64,000 nt of DNA from Sphingomonadales bacterium (GTDB taxonomy: Bacteria > Pseudomonadota > Alphaproteobacteria > Sphingomonadales > Sphingomonadaceae): assembly GCA_017302615.1 (NCBI GenBank), contig JAFLDB010000001.1:62001-126000 (forward strand). The letters are read 5' to 3'. How positions within the stretch are numbered: position 1 is the first letter of the stretch; every line of letters begins with the position of its first letter. The notes beneath the pieces are model-generated. The model was not told the origin of the DNA, ran no database searches, and saw only the letters and a list, made by a program, of their open reading frames with translations. Both the position numbers and the translations under genes were made by a program. Shown piece after piece: positions 1-9,219 of this stretch.

Positions 1-90
1 GTCCATGCCGGAGAGTGGTTCGATCTCGGCACGCCGCAGGCCATTGCCCCGGCCGAGGCGCGCCTCGCGGCGCTGGCGGGCGATGCCTGA
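1..90 (+). CDS. Nucleotidyltransferase (MurU-like), C-terminal fragment
   Basis: Only the last 29 codons are in the window, in frame 1, ending with TGA at 88-90. The tail contains GEWFDLGTPQ followed by an AEARL-like helix, the usual C-terminus of sugar-1-phosphate nucleotidyltransferases such as MurU, which makes UDP-MurNAc in cell-wall recycling. Its position just before addB fits the order kinase-nucleotidyltransferase-addB-addA that I recall from sphingomonads. Its stop overlaps the addB start region by 8 bases. The family call is reasonable; the exact substrate is inference. Confidence 0.6.
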   Translation, partial: VHAGEWFDLGTPQAIAPAEARLAALAGDA

Positions 91-3085
91 CCGGCCGGGC
101 CCCCGGGTCTATTCCATCGCCGCGCACCGCGGCTTTGCCGATGCCCTGGTTGCGGGCTTGATCCCGCGCTACGCCGACAAGGACCTGGGCCTTGCCCGCC
201 TGACCCTGCTGCTGCCCAACCGCCGCGCCGTGCGGATCGTGACTGAAGCCTTCGTGCGCCTTTCCGGCGGAGGCATGCTGCTGCCGCGAATGGCCGTGGT
301 CGGCGATCTTGACCTGGATGAAACGCTCGGGCCGCTGCTCGATCCCCTCGGGGCGGGGGCAGAGGTGCCGCCGGCAGCCGATCCGGTACGGCGCTGGCTG
401 CGGTTGGCGGAGTTGCTCAAGGCCGAAATGGGCCGGGACGCACCCAAGGCTTCGGGCCTGCTGCGGCTCGCTTTCGAAACCGGGCGGACGATGGACCGGC
501 TGGCGGTCGAAGGGATCGAACTGGGCGACCTGCTGGATGAACGGGTGGCCGGCATCGTCGGCGACCTCGCCGGACACTGGCAAGCCTCGACCCGTACCTT
601 TGCGCGGGTGCAGGCGCGCTGGCTGGCCGAACTGGCCGCGCGGGGCGAGGTGGACGCGCCGGTCCGCCGCAACCTGCTGTTCGATCACGCGGCGCGGCGC
701 TGGCGTGAAACGCCGCCGGATCAGCCGATCGTGGCCGCCGGGATTACCAGTGCTTCACCGGCATTGGCGCGACTGCTGAAAGTCGTTTCCGAACTGCCGG
801 GCGGGGCGGTGATCCTGCCCGATCTTGACCTCTCGCTGGATTCGGCGGTGTGGGATTCGCTGGGCAGTGCCGGAATCCCGCAGGAACCCGGCGGCCCGCC
901 GTTCGGCCCGCGCGATGCGCTGGCCCACCCGCAGTATCACCTCAAGCTGCTGCTCAACCGGATGGGGGTGAACCGGGATGAGGTCGATCCCTGGCACCGC
1001 GCCGGCCTGGGCGCCGCACCGCCCGCGCGCAGCAAGGCGATTTCGAACCTGTTCCTGCCGCCAGAGGGCAGCGCCGGGTGGGTCGATCTGAAAGCGGAGC
1101 AGCGCCGCCTGTCCGGCGTGCGATTGATGGAATGTGCCCATCCGGGCGAGGAAGCACAGGCCGTGGCCCTGTTGATCCGCCGCGCGCTGGACGAACCGGA
1201 AAAGCGCATTGCCCTGGTCACGCCCGATCGCGGGCTGGCGGGCCGCGTCGTGGCGCACCTCAAGCGCTGGAACGTTTATGCCGATGATACCGCCGGTGCG
1301 CCGCTGCCGCAGACTCCGTCCGGGCGGGCGCTGCTGCTGCTGGCCGAACTGGCCGCCAGCCAGGCTGCGCCGGTGCCGCTGCTGGCGCTTCTGACCCATC
1401 CGCTGGTCGGTGCGGGCGAGGGGCGGCCGCGCTGGCTGGACAACGCCCGCGCGCTCGATCTGGCGCTGCGTGGCCCGCGCCCGCAGCCGGGATTCGGCCC
1501 GATCCGGGCCGCGATTGCCAAGCTGGCCCAGCGCGCCCGGGGCGAAGACATCGCGGCATGGTGGGACGGAGTGGAGCAGGTGCTGGCCCCGCTGCTCGAC
1601 CTGCCGGAGGAAGTGCCGCTGGCCGAGGCGCTGGACCGCCTTTCTGCCGCCGGGGAAGCGCTGTGCGGCGCGCGGCTGTGGGGCGAGGCCGATGGCCGCG
1701 CGCTGGCCGCCTGGCTGGAAGAGCTGCGCGAGGCCGCCGCCGAGGTCGGCACCAGCCTCGCACCAAGGGACCTGACGCGGGTGCTGCGCGATGCGATGGA
1801 CCGCGTCTCCGTCCGCCCGCCGTGGGGCGGGCATCCACGCGTGGCGATTTACGGCTTGCTGGAAGCGCGGATGAGCCGGGCCGATCTGGTGATCTGTGCG
1901 GGTCTTACCGAAGGCAGCTGGCCGGCTGCGCCAAGCCCGGAACCGCTTCTGCCCCCGGCGGTGCTGCGCGCGCTGGGCGTTCCGGCGGGTGAATTCCGCA
2001 TCGGTCTTGCCGCGCATGATCTGGCCGGTGCGCTTGGCGCACCAGAGGTCGTGCTAAGCTGGTCGCAGCGCAACGAGGGCGGCCCGGTAATTCCCAGCCG
2101 CTTCGTTCTGCGGGTCGAGGCGATGTTGGGCGAACTGGCCAAGGACCACCGCGAAACCGAAGCGCTGGAACTGGCGCGGACGATCGATCATGCCGTCCAG
2201 GCGCCGCGCTATCCGCAGCCCAAGCCTGAGCCGAGCGCGCAGCAGCGCGACGTGGCGCTGTCGGTCACTGCGATCGACCGGCTGCGGGGTGATCCCTATC
2301 AGTTCTATGCCAGCGCGATCCTGCGGCTGAAACGGCTCGATCCATTGGATGCGGAGCCCAGCGCGGCCTGGCAGGGCACAGTGGTGCATGCGGTGATGGA
2401 GCGTTGGCACAAGGCCGGGGGCGGGCCGGGCGAGCTGATTGCGATTGCCCAGGCCGAACTTGCGAGCATGCAGGCCCATCCGGTCACCGCGAGGCTGTGG
2501 TGGCCGCGACTGTCCCGCGGGCTGGAATGGATCGACGACGAAATCACCCGCGCCAAGGCCGAGGGCCGGGTTGTGCTGGCCAGCGAAATCAAGGGCGAGA
2601 TGGTGCTAGCCGGGGTTCGCGTCCACGGCCGGGCCGACCGGATCGACCGGCGCGCGGACGGGGGGCTGGTGATGGTCGATTACAAGACCGGCAAGCCGCC
2701 GTCGGGCAAGCGGGTACAGGACGGTTTCGCGCTGCAGCTTGGCACACTGGGACTGATTGCGGCGGCGCGCGGGTTCAAGGACGTGGACGGCACGCCCGAC
2801 GGGTTCGAATACTGGTCGTTCTCCAAGCGCGACAAGCCGGGCAGCGACGGTAACGAGTTCGGCTTTGTTTCCGAGCCGATCCCCGAAAACGGCAAACGCA
2901 GCGGCATCCCCCGGGCCGAGTTCCTGAGCGAGACCGAACGCTATCTGACCGAAGCGATTGCGCGGTGGATCAAGGGCGATGAGCCGTTCGTGGCGCGGCT
3001 CAATCCCGACATCGGCGGCTTCAACGACTATGACCAGTTGATGCGGCTGGACGAATGGCAGGGGCGCGGAGGCGAGGTGGAATGA
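83..3085 (+). CDS. addB: Double-strand break repair protein AddB (alphaproteobacterial type)
   Basis: This 1000-residue protein is the AddB subunit of the AddAB helicase-nuclease, which resects broken DNA ends for RecA. I start it at ATG 83 (MPDRPG); the open frame reaches further up, but those codons overlap the previous gene. The C-terminal nuclease domain is clear: GRADRIDR is followed by VDYKTGK, the Cas4/RecB-type catalytic block. The N-terminus has a helicase-like segment (LLLPNRRA) but no GxGKT Walker A loop, and I see no four-cysteine Fe-S cluster, so it is probably a structural helicase with an active nuclease. It overlaps addA by four bases (ATGA). Confidence 0.93.
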   Translation: MPDRPGPRVYSIAAHRGFADALVAGLIPRYADKDLGLARLTLLLPNRRAVRIVTEAFVRLSGGGMLLPRMAVVGDLDLDETLGPLLDPLGAGAEVPPAADPVRRWLRLAELLKAEMGRDAPKASGLLRLAFETGRTMDRLAVEGIELGDLLDERVAGIVGDLAGHWQASTRTFARVQARWLAELAARGEVDAPVRRNLLFDHAARRWRETPPDQPIVAAGITSASPALARLLKVVSELPGGAVILPDLDLSLDSAVWDSLGSAGIPQEPGGPPFGPRDALAHPQYHLKLLLNRMGVNRDEVDPWHRAGLGAAPPARSKAISNLFLPPEGSAGWVDLKAEQRRLSGVRLMECAHPGEEAQAVALLIRRALDEPEKRIALVTPDRGLAGRVVAHLKRWNVYADDTAGAPLPQTPSGRALLLLAELAASQAAPVPLLALLTHPLVGAGEGRPRWLDNARALDLALRGPRPQPGFGPIRAAIAKLAQRARGEDIAAWWDGVEQVLAPLLDLPEEVPLAEALDRLSAAGEALCGARLWGEADGRALAAWLEELREAAAEVGTSLAPRDLTRVLRDAMDRVSVRPPWGGHPRVAIYGLLEARMSRADLVICAGLTEGSWPAAPSPEPLLPPAVLRALGVPAGEFRIGLAAHDLAGALGAPEVVLSWSQRNEGGPVIPSRFVLRVEAMLGELAKDHRETEALELARTIDHAVQAPRYPQPKPEPSAQQRDVALSVTAIDRLRGDPYQFYASAILRLKRLDPLDAEPSAAWQGTVVHAVMERWHKAGGGPGELIAIAQAELASMQAHPVTARLWWPRLSRGLEWIDDEITRAKAEGRVVLASEIKGEMVLAGVRVHGRADRIDRRADGGLVMVDYKTGKPPSGKRVQDGFALQLGTLGLIAAARGFKDVDGTPDGFEYWSFSKRDKPGSDGNEFGFVSEPIPENGKRSGIPRAEFLSETERYLTEAIARWIKGDEPFVARLNPDIGGFNDYDQLMRLDEWQGRGGEVE

Positions 3086-6000
3086 GCAAGCTCTATCCCT
3101 TGTCAGACCAGCAGCATCCGGCGGTCGATCCGGGCGAGGTCGTGTGGCTGTCGGCCTCGGCTGGGACCGGCAAGACCCAGGTCCTCTCCGCGCGCGTCCT
3201 GCGTCTGCTCCTTCAGCCGGATGTGCGGCCCGAACAGATCCTGTGCCTGACCTTCACCAAGGCCGGGGCGACCGAGATGGCCAGCCGGATCAACGAAGTG
3301 CTGGCCCGCTGGGTCCGCGCCGATGCGGTGGCGCTGGCTGGCGATCTGAAGGCTATCGGGGCGGATTATGGGCCGGAATCGCAGGCCCGCGCGCGCCGCC
3401 TGTTTGCCGAAGTGCTTGATTGCCCGGGCGGCGGCCTGCGCATCGATACGATCCACGCCTTCTCGCAGTGGCTGCTCTCCGCCTTCCCGGCCGAGGCCGG
3501 GCTGCTCCCCGGCGTCAAGGCCATGGAAGACCGCGAGCGTGACGATCTTGCCCGCGAAGTCCTGAGCGAATTGCTGCTGGAGGCGGACCGGAGCAACGAT
3601 GTTTCCACGCTGCGTGCGCTGGAATTGCTCTCGGTGCGGATGGGGCCTCAGGCCGTGCCCGGCTGGCTGCTGCGCTGTGCCAAGGCGCGCGAGGCCTGGG
3701 AAGGACCAGCGGGCTGGCAACCGCCGATGCGCCCGGGCGTGCTGCGGCTGCTGGGTCTGCCCAGCGACGCCAGCCACGATGACCTGCTCGACCTGTGCAG
3801 CGACGGGGTATTCGATACCGATGCACTGGAGTGCTGCCTTTCGGCCTACCGGGCCTGGAACACCGCCAGCGGGGCCAAGATCAGCGGACCGATTGCCGCC
3901 TGGCTGGAAGAATCGCCGGAAGGTCGCCTGGCCGGGATCGATGGCCTGTATGATGCCCTGTTCAACAAGGACGAGGTGCCCAAGTACCTCAAGAATGTCC
4001 TCAAGTTCGAGGAAAGCCTGAGCGAAGCGGCCGATGCCGTGCTGGCCTGCTGCAAGGCGGTACGTGAACGTCGTGCCATGCTCGAACTGGCCGATTTCCT
4101 GGCTCCCGCGCTGGAAGTGGGGCGCAAGTTCAGCCTGGCTTGGGACGATGCCAAGGCAAGGGCCGGGTTCATCGATTTCGACGACCAGATCCGCCAGGCC
4201 GCGGCCCTGCTCGGGCGCAGCGAGCTGGCTGACTGGATCCGCTACAAGCTCGACCGGCGCTTCGACCATATTCTGGTCGATGAGGCGCAGGACACCAACG
4301 AGGCGCAGTGGGATATCTTCTTCGCGCTGATCGACGATTTCTTCAGCGGCGAGGGCGCCCATGGCGACAAGCTGCGCACCGCTTTCGTGGTCGGGGATTA
4401 CAAGCAGGCAATCTTCCGGTTCCAGGGCACCAGCCCGGAAAACTTCGCCAAGGCCAAGGAGCGGGTGCGGCGACAGATGCTGGCCGTGGCCGAGAATGCG
4501 CTGGCACTGCGCGACAACCGTCCGGCTCGGCAACTGCAGGATCTGGACCTCGGCAAGAGCTATCGCACCGCGCACGAGATCCTCGCTTTCGTCGACCGCG
4601 CGATTGGCGAGATCGGGCAGGACGGGCTGGGGCTGGACAAGCCGGCCGAGCCGCATGTCGGGCAGGAACGACCGGGTCGGGTGGTGTTCTGGCGGGTTCT
4701 GGGTGGGGCGAGCGATGAGGACGGCGAACCGGGCGAGACTGCCGACGAAGGCGAAGAGGGCTGGCTGTCCCGCAGTGATCGCAAGCTGGCGGACACGATC
4801 GCGCGGCAGGTTCGCGACTGGATGGATCACGGCTTTCCGCTGGTGAAGGAGAAGAACGGCCAGACCCTGCGCCGCGCCACGCCGGGTGATGTCATGGTGC
4901 TGGTCAGGAAGCGCAAGGAACTGGCCGGGCTGATCGTTGCGCGGCTCTATGCCCGGGGCGTGCCGGTAGCGGGGGTCGACCGGCTGCGCCTCGGCGCGCC
5001 GCTGGCGGTGCGCGATCTGATGGCCGCGCTGCGCTTTGCCGCGCAGCCCTATGACGATCTCAACCTCGCCTGCCTGCTGGTTTCGCCGCTGATCGGGTGG
5101 AGCCAGGAGGACCTGCTCAGGTTCGGCTGGCGGCCCGATGGCGTGGCGCTGTTCGATCACCTCAGGAATTCGCGCGGCGAGGCCGAAGTGGACCGGGTCT
5201 GGGCGCAGCTGGGCGAACTGTTGCGGATCGCCGACTATGACCCGCCGCAGGCGCTGCTGCACTGGATCCTGACCGGACCATGGCTCGGCCGGCGCAAGCT
5301 GGTCGCGCGGCTGGGGGCGGAAGCGAACGATCCGATCGACGAATTGTTGAACGCTGCCAATACCTTCTCGGTCAACGAGGTACCCAGTCTCAATACTTTC
5401 ATCCACTGGTTCGATGCCGGGGACGGGGAGCTGAAGCGCGAGGCGGGTAAGGCGCGCGACGAGGTTCGGGTGATGACGGTTCATGGGTCGAAGGGGCTGC
5501 AGGCGCCGATCGTGATCCTGGCCGATGCGGCGGACGATCCGCGGGCTTCGCGGGGGTCTGCGCTGGAGCTGAAGGATGAGCTCAGCGGCAAGGCGATTCC
5601 CTTGCCGTCCTTGCGCAAGGACGAGCAGGGCGGGCCGATACTGCCGGCCAAGGAAGCTGCGGAAATGGCGGAAATGCAGGAGCATTGGCGCCTGCTTTAC
5701 GTGGCGATGACCCGGGCGGAGGAGGCGCTGTTTATTGGCGGGGCGCTGTCCGGCAAGGCGAAGGAGCCAAAGCCTGACAGCTGGTACGCCCGGCTGGAAC
5801 CGCTGTTCGATGGCGACTGGCAGGAGGATCCGATCTGGGGCGCGGTCAAGGTTCACGGCACGGTTACCGGTGACACCGCACCCCCCAAACAGGCAGACGG
5901 CGGGCACTTGCCGCTATCACCACCGTGGCTTGACCGTCCGGTCGCGGCCGAACCGCGCCCACCACGCCCGCTTGCCCCTTCCTCGCTGGGCGAGGAGCTG

Positions 6001-6546
6001 GCCAGCGACCCGCCCTATCCGCCCGGCGCCGGATCGGTCGCGGCGCGGCGCGGGGTGCTGCTCCACCGCCTGCTTGAACGCCTGCCGGAAGTCGAACCGT
6101 CCGCCCGCAAGATTGCAGCGCAGACCTGGCTGGCGAAAAGCGCTACCGAACTCGATGCCCCGGCCCGCGAGGAACTGGCCGCTGCCGCGATCCGGGTGCT
6201 GGAGCACAAGGGCTGGACCGAGCTGTTTGCCCCCGGAGCCCTGGCCGAAGTGCCGATCGCGGCGACTGTGGGCGGACAGGTGATCGCCGGAACGATTGAC
6301 CGCCTGCTGATCGAAGGGAACCGGATCCGGCTGGTCGATTTCAAGACCGCCCGCCGCCCGCCCGCCACGCTGGACGATGTGCCGGTGGCGATCCTGCGCC
6401 AGATGGCCGCCTATGCCGCCGCGCTGGAAGCGACCTATCCCGACCGCCAGGTGGAAGCCGCGCTGCTTTACACCCAGGTGCCGATGCTGCTGGAGATTCC
6501 GGCGGCGCTGCTGGCGCTGCACAAGCAGGAATTGCCCACAACCTAG
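3082..6546 (+). CDS. addA: Double-strand break repair helicase AddA
   Basis: This 1154-residue UvrD-type helicase-nuclease is the motor subunit of AddAB. Walker A is ASAGTGKT around residues 25-32. The Walker B/DEAQD block (LVDEAQDTNEAQ) comes near residue 400, helicase motifs such as VMTVHGSKGLQ follow, and the C-terminus carries a RecB-type nuclease with VDFKTARRPP. The start is ATG 3082, sharing ATGA with the addB stop; an in-frame ATG at 3055 lies inside addB and is unlikely. Translational coupling to addB suits a 1:1 complex. The length matches alphaproteobacterial AddA. Confidence 0.95.
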   Translation: MSKLYPLSDQQHPAVDPGEVVWLSASAGTGKTQVLSARVLRLLLQPDVRPEQILCLTFTKAGATEMASRINEVLARWVRADAVALAGDLKAIGADYGPESQARARRLFAEVLDCPGGGLRIDTIHAFSQWLLSAFPAEAGLLPGVKAMEDRERDDLAREVLSELLLEADRSNDVSTLRALELLSVRMGPQAVPGWLLRCAKAREAWEGPAGWQPPMRPGVLRLLGLPSDASHDDLLDLCSDGVFDTDALECCLSAYRAWNTASGAKISGPIAAWLEESPEGRLAGIDGLYDALFNKDEVPKYLKNVLKFEESLSEAADAVLACCKAVRERRAMLELADFLAPALEVGRKFSLAWDDAKARAGFIDFDDQIRQAAALLGRSELADWIRYKLDRRFDHILVDEAQDTNEAQWDIFFALIDDFFSGEGAHGDKLRTAFVVGDYKQAIFRFQGTSPENFAKAKERVRRQMLAVAENALALRDNRPARQLQDLDLGKSYRTAHEILAFVDRAIGEIGQDGLGLDKPAEPHVGQERPGRVVFWRVLGGASDEDGEPGETADEGEEGWLSRSDRKLADTIARQVRDWMDHGFPLVKEKNGQTLRRATPGDVMVLVRKRKELAGLIVARLYARGVPVAGVDRLRLGAPLAVRDLMAALRFAAQPYDDLNLACLLVSPLIGWSQEDLLRFGWRPDGVALFDHLRNSRGEAEVDRVWAQLGELLRIADYDPPQALLHWILTGPWLGRRKLVARLGAEANDPIDELLNAANTFSVNEVPSLNTFIHWFDAGDGELKREAGKARDEVRVMTVHGSKGLQAPIVILADAADDPRASRGSALELKDELSGKAIPLPSLRKDEQGGPILPAKEAAEMAEMQEHWRLLYVAMTRAEEALFIGGALSGKAKEPKPDSWYARLEPLFDGDWQEDPIWGAVKVHGTVTGDTAPPKQADGGHLPLSPPWLDRPVAAEPRPPRPLAPSSLGEELASDPPYPPGAGSVAARRGVLLHRLLERLPEVEPSARKIAAQTWLAKSATELDAPAREELAAAAIRVLEHKGWTELFAPGALAEVPIAATVGGQVIAGTIDRLLIEGNRIRLVDFKTARRPPATLDDVPVAILRQMAAYAAALEATYPDRQVEAALLYTQVPMLLEIPAALLALHKQELPTT

Positions 6547-6557
6547 CAATCCTATGG

Positions 6558-6586
6558 GCCGCCGGGGCTTTGCCAAAGGCGGCGGC
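6558..6586 (+). terminator. Hairpin after addA
   Basis: GCCGCC (6558-6563) can pair with GGCGGC (6581-6586), and an inner CTTT/AAAG stem closes on GCC. It lies 11 bases after the addA stop and before trxA. No T-run follows, so it may be an RNA-processing or attenuation hairpin rather than a full terminator. Confidence 0.35.
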
Positions 6587-6626
6587 GCGCCTAGATTGGC
6601 GGTAACCCCTTTCAAGGAGATTCCCG

Positions 6627-6947
6627 ATGGCCACCAAAGAAGTCACCGACGCCAGCTTCAGCGCCGACGTCCTCAATTCCGACAAGCCGGTGCTGGTCGA
6701 TTTCTGGGCCGACTGGTGCGGCCCGTGCAAGATGATCGCCCCGGCGCTGGAAGAAATCAGCGAGGAACTGGCCGACAAGGTGACGATCGCCAAGGTCGAC
6801 ATCATGGAAAACACCGACACGGCCAGCCAGTTCGGCGTGCAGTCGATCCCGCTGATGATCCTGTTCAAGGATGGCCAGCCGGTCGCGCAAAAGCTGGGCG
6901 CCGCGCCCAAGAGCCAACTCAAGGGCTGGCTGGAAAGCGTGCTGTAA
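6627..6947 (+). CDS. trxA: Thioredoxin
   Basis: This 106-residue protein is a classical cytoplasmic thioredoxin. The active site WCGPC has its cysteines at residues 31 and 34, the fold starts with VLVDFWADW, and the cis-proline loop is QSIPLM. It reduces protein disulfides and is itself recharged by thioredoxin reductase; a trxB gene lies at 62.9 kb. The start is ATG 6627, preceded by a good AAGGAG ribosome site. It follows addA after 80 bases and may have its own promoter. Confidence 0.97.
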   Translation: MATKEVTDASFSADVLNSDKPVLVDFWADWCGPCKMIAPALEEISEELADKVTIAKVDIMENTDTASQFGVQSIPLMILFKDGQPVAQKLGAAPKSQLKGWLESVL

Positions 6948-6948
6948 A

Positions 6949-7092
6949 TTCTCCCCGGCACGGGGAGGGGGACCACCGAAGGTGGTGGAGGGGCACGTGC
7001 CGGTTCTCGTGCCCCTTCCGGCAAGCGTTGAATGACTGCAGCGTGCCCCTCCACCATGCTTCGCATGGTTCCCCTCCCCTGAAGGGGAGGAA
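6949..7092. repeat. Pair of inverted palindromic (REP/BIME-like) repeats
   Basis: Two copies of a unit of about 48 bases lie head to head between the convergent trxA and monophosphatase genes. The left copy (about 6950-6998) and the reverse complement of the right copy (about 7041-7092) both read TTC-CTCCCC, a GGGGAGGGG block, a small hairpin, then GGTGGAGGGGCACG. Each copy contains two small stems, for example CTCCCC/GGGGAG at 6951-6966 and ACCATGC/GCATGGT at 7052-7070. The element probably also ends transcription from both sides. It resembles the intergenic GTGGAGGGGC repeats I know from alphaproteobacterial genomes. Confidence 0.8.
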
Positions 7093-7093
7093 G

Positions 7094-7897
7094 CTAAAGC
7101 TGCGCCAGCCGCCCGGCCAGATCGTCCCACAGCGCTTCGCTGGCCGCGCCGATCAGGCCGGGCAGGTGGGCTTCGTCCACGCGATAGGGGCGGCCATCCG
7201 GGCGGGCGGCCTTGCCGCCGGCCTCGTTGACGAACAGCACTCCGGCGGCGTGATCCCAGGCCAGGGTGCGCTCGAAAATCGACACATCGTTGGTGCCCAG
7301 CACCAGCCGGGGATACTGCTCCGCCGCGCAGCGCGGGATATCGACAAGGCTGTAATGCGGCGCGATATGGGCCTTCATCGCCTCGCGTCTTGACGGATCC
7401 ATGAAGACCAGGCTGATCGCGGCAATCGGCGGAACCTGCCCGGTGGTCCGCGCGGTTGTGCGATAATCGCCGACAAAGGCCCCCTGGCCAAGGTGCGCAT
7501 GGCACAGCCGGGGCGACATCGGATCATAGATCCATCCGGCAATCGTCTCGCCAGACTGGCTGAGCGAAACCATGATCCCGAACGGCATCTTGCCGGCAGC
7601 GTAATTGTTGGTGCCGTCGATCGGGTCGATGATCCAGCATAGCGCATCGCCCAGCCGGTCGAGCAGGGCGGGGTCGGCATGGGCCGCTTCCTCGCCGACG
7701 ATCGTCGCTTCGGGCAGGATCCGGGCCAGTCCTTCGGCCAGGATCAGTTCGGCTTCCTTGTCGGCGATGGTCACCACATCGTCTGCCGCCTTGGCGTCGA
7801 TCTGGTGCGCGGCCAGCGATTGATAGCGCGGCAGCACGGCCCGCAGCGCCGCGTCCTCGATCACGGTCAGGACGGCATTGGTCAGGCCAAGGGTCAA
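7094..7897 (-). CDS. Inositol monophosphatase family protein
   Basis: This 267-residue protein belongs to the lithium-sensitive, Mg-dependent monophosphatase family (IMPase/CysQ/HisN-like). The metal-binding motif DPIDGTNN and the second signature WDHAAGVLFVNEAGG are both present, with an upstream GEEA metal ligand. I choose TTG 7897 as start because it overlaps the argJ stop (TTGA), matching the coupling used across this window; the next in-frame ATG upstream would lie inside argJ. The true substrate (inositol phosphate, PAP or histidinol phosphate) cannot be told from sequence. It is cotranscribed with argJ. Confidence 0.88.
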   Translation of the reverse strand: MTLGLTNAVLTVIEDAALRAVLPRYQSLAAHQIDAKAADDVVTIADKEAELILAEGLARILPEATIVGEEAAHADPALLDRLGDALCWIIDPIDGTNNYAAGKMPFGIMVSLSQSGETIAGWIYDPMSPRLCHAHLGQGAFVGDYRTTARTTGQVPPIAAISLVFMDPSRREAMKAHIAPHYSLVDIPRCAAEQYPRLVLGTNDVSIFERTLAWDHAAGVLFVNEAGGKAARPDGRPYRVDEAHLPGLIGAASEALWDDLAGRLAQL

Positions 7898-9120
7898 GAA
7901 CGGTAGTCCGCGTTGATCGAGATGTAGCCGTGGGTCAGATCGCAGGTCCACACGGTGGCGCGGCCTTCGCCGAGGCCCAGATCGACCTCGATGCTGATGT
8001 CCTGCCCCTTGAGGTGCGCGGCGACCGGGGCTTCGTCATAGTCGGCCAAGGGCTGCCCGTCCTTTGCCGCCCAGGTGCCTCCAAAACCGATCGACAGCTT
8101 GTCGCGGTCGGCCGGTTCGCCGGCCTTGCCGACCGCCATGACCACGCGGCCCCAGTTGGCGTCTTCCCCGGCAATCGCGGTCTTGACCAGCGGCGAATTG
8201 GCGATGGCCAGGCCAACCTTGCGCGCACTCTCGTCGCTCACCGCTCCGCTGACGGTCACGGCGATGAACTTCTGCGCGCCTTCGCCGTCGCGCACCACCA
8301 GGTGGGCCATCTGGCGGCAAACGTCTTCCAGCGCGGCGGCAAAGGCATCGGCGCCGGGGCAGCCTTCGCAGTTCAATTGCTGGTTCCCGGCTGCACCGGT
8401 GGCAAAGGCCAGTACGGTATCGCTGGTCGAGGTATCGCTATCGACCGTGATGCAGCTGAACGTGCGGGCATTGGCCTCGCTCAGCAGCTGTTGCAGGAAG
8501 CCCGGGGCAATCGCGCAATCGGTGAAGATGTAGCCCAGCATGGTTGCCATGTCGGGCGCGATCATCCCGCTGCCCTTGATGATCGCCGCCAGGGTCACCG
8601 TCTTGCCGCCGACCACGGCCGTGGCCATTGCGCCCTTGGCGAAGGTATCGGTGGTGCCAATCGTGTTGGCGGCATCTTCCCAGCCGCATGGCTGGGCCAC
8701 CAGCGCGGCCTCGATCCCGGCTTTCGCCTTGTCCTTGGGCAGCGGCACGCCGATTACCCCGGTGGAGGAGACGAAGACCTGTTCTGCCGGGCAGCCGAGG
8801 TGCGCTGCAACCTGGCCCATGATCTGTTCCACCGCCTCGCGCCCGCGATAGCCGGTGAAAGCATTGGAATTGCCGGCATTGACCACCAGCGCCCGGGCGC
8901 GGCCCTGCGCCACATTGGCGCGGCCCAGTTCCACTTCGGAGGAACAGCAGACATTGCGGGTGAACACGCCCGCCACCGCCGTGCCTTCTGCCAGTTCGGC
9001 ATAGGTCAGGTCGCACCGGCCCCAGTCCTTGTACCCGGCGCGCGCGACCCGCAGCGTAACGCCGCCGATCGGCGGCATGGCGGGGAAGGGGCGGGCGAGT
9101 GGAGAAACGGGATGGGCCAT
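7894..9120 (-). CDS. argJ: Bifunctional glutamate N-acetyltransferase/N-acetylglutamate synthase
   Basis: This 408-residue protein transfers the acetyl group of N-acetylornithine to glutamate (and can use acetyl-CoA), serving the arginine pathway. It is made as a precursor that cuts itself before a threonine; the site is Thr193 in IAPDMATMLG. Other family marks are NAGNSNAFTG and the ending LTHGYISINADYRS. The start is ATG 9120 (MAHPVSP), giving the usual family length of about 400; the open frame continues upstream without homology. It overlaps the monophosphatase start by four bases. Confidence 0.96.
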   Translation of the reverse strand: MAHPVSPLARPFPAMPPIGGVTLRVARAGYKDWGRCDLTYAELAEGTAVAGVFTRNVCCSSEVELGRANVAQGRARALVVNAGNSNAFTGYRGREAVEQIMGQVAAHLGCPAEQVFVSSTGVIGVPLPKDKAKAGIEAALVAQPCGWEDAANTIGTTDTFAKGAMATAVVGGKTVTLAAIIKGSGMIAPDMATMLGYIFTDCAIAPGFLQQLLSEANARTFSCITVDSDTSTSDTVLAFATGAAGNQQLNCEGCPGADAFAAALEDVCRQMAHLVVRDGEGAQKFIAVTVSGAVSDESARKVGLAIANSPLVKTAIAGEDANWGRVVMAVGKAGEPADRDKLSIGFGGTWAAKDGQPLADYDEAPVAAHLKGQDISIEVDLGLGEGRATVWTCDLTHGYISINADYRS

Positions 9121-9219
9121 GGGCGTGGCCTTAGGATTGCCGGGGGCGGGGGGCAAGTGGTTGCCAAACAGGGCACTGCTGATAGGCTGGCGATGTGCTT
9201 GTTTTTGAGGGGCTTGAGA

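Noticed and set aside
3103..5907. Open frame of 934 codons opposite addA
   Set aside because: AddA motifs are complete on the plus strand; the antisense frame has no recognisable domain.
7930..9219. Long upstream extension of the TonB-like frame through argJ
   Set aside because: It is antisense to argJ. The signal peptide and ribosome site at 9220 mark the true start.
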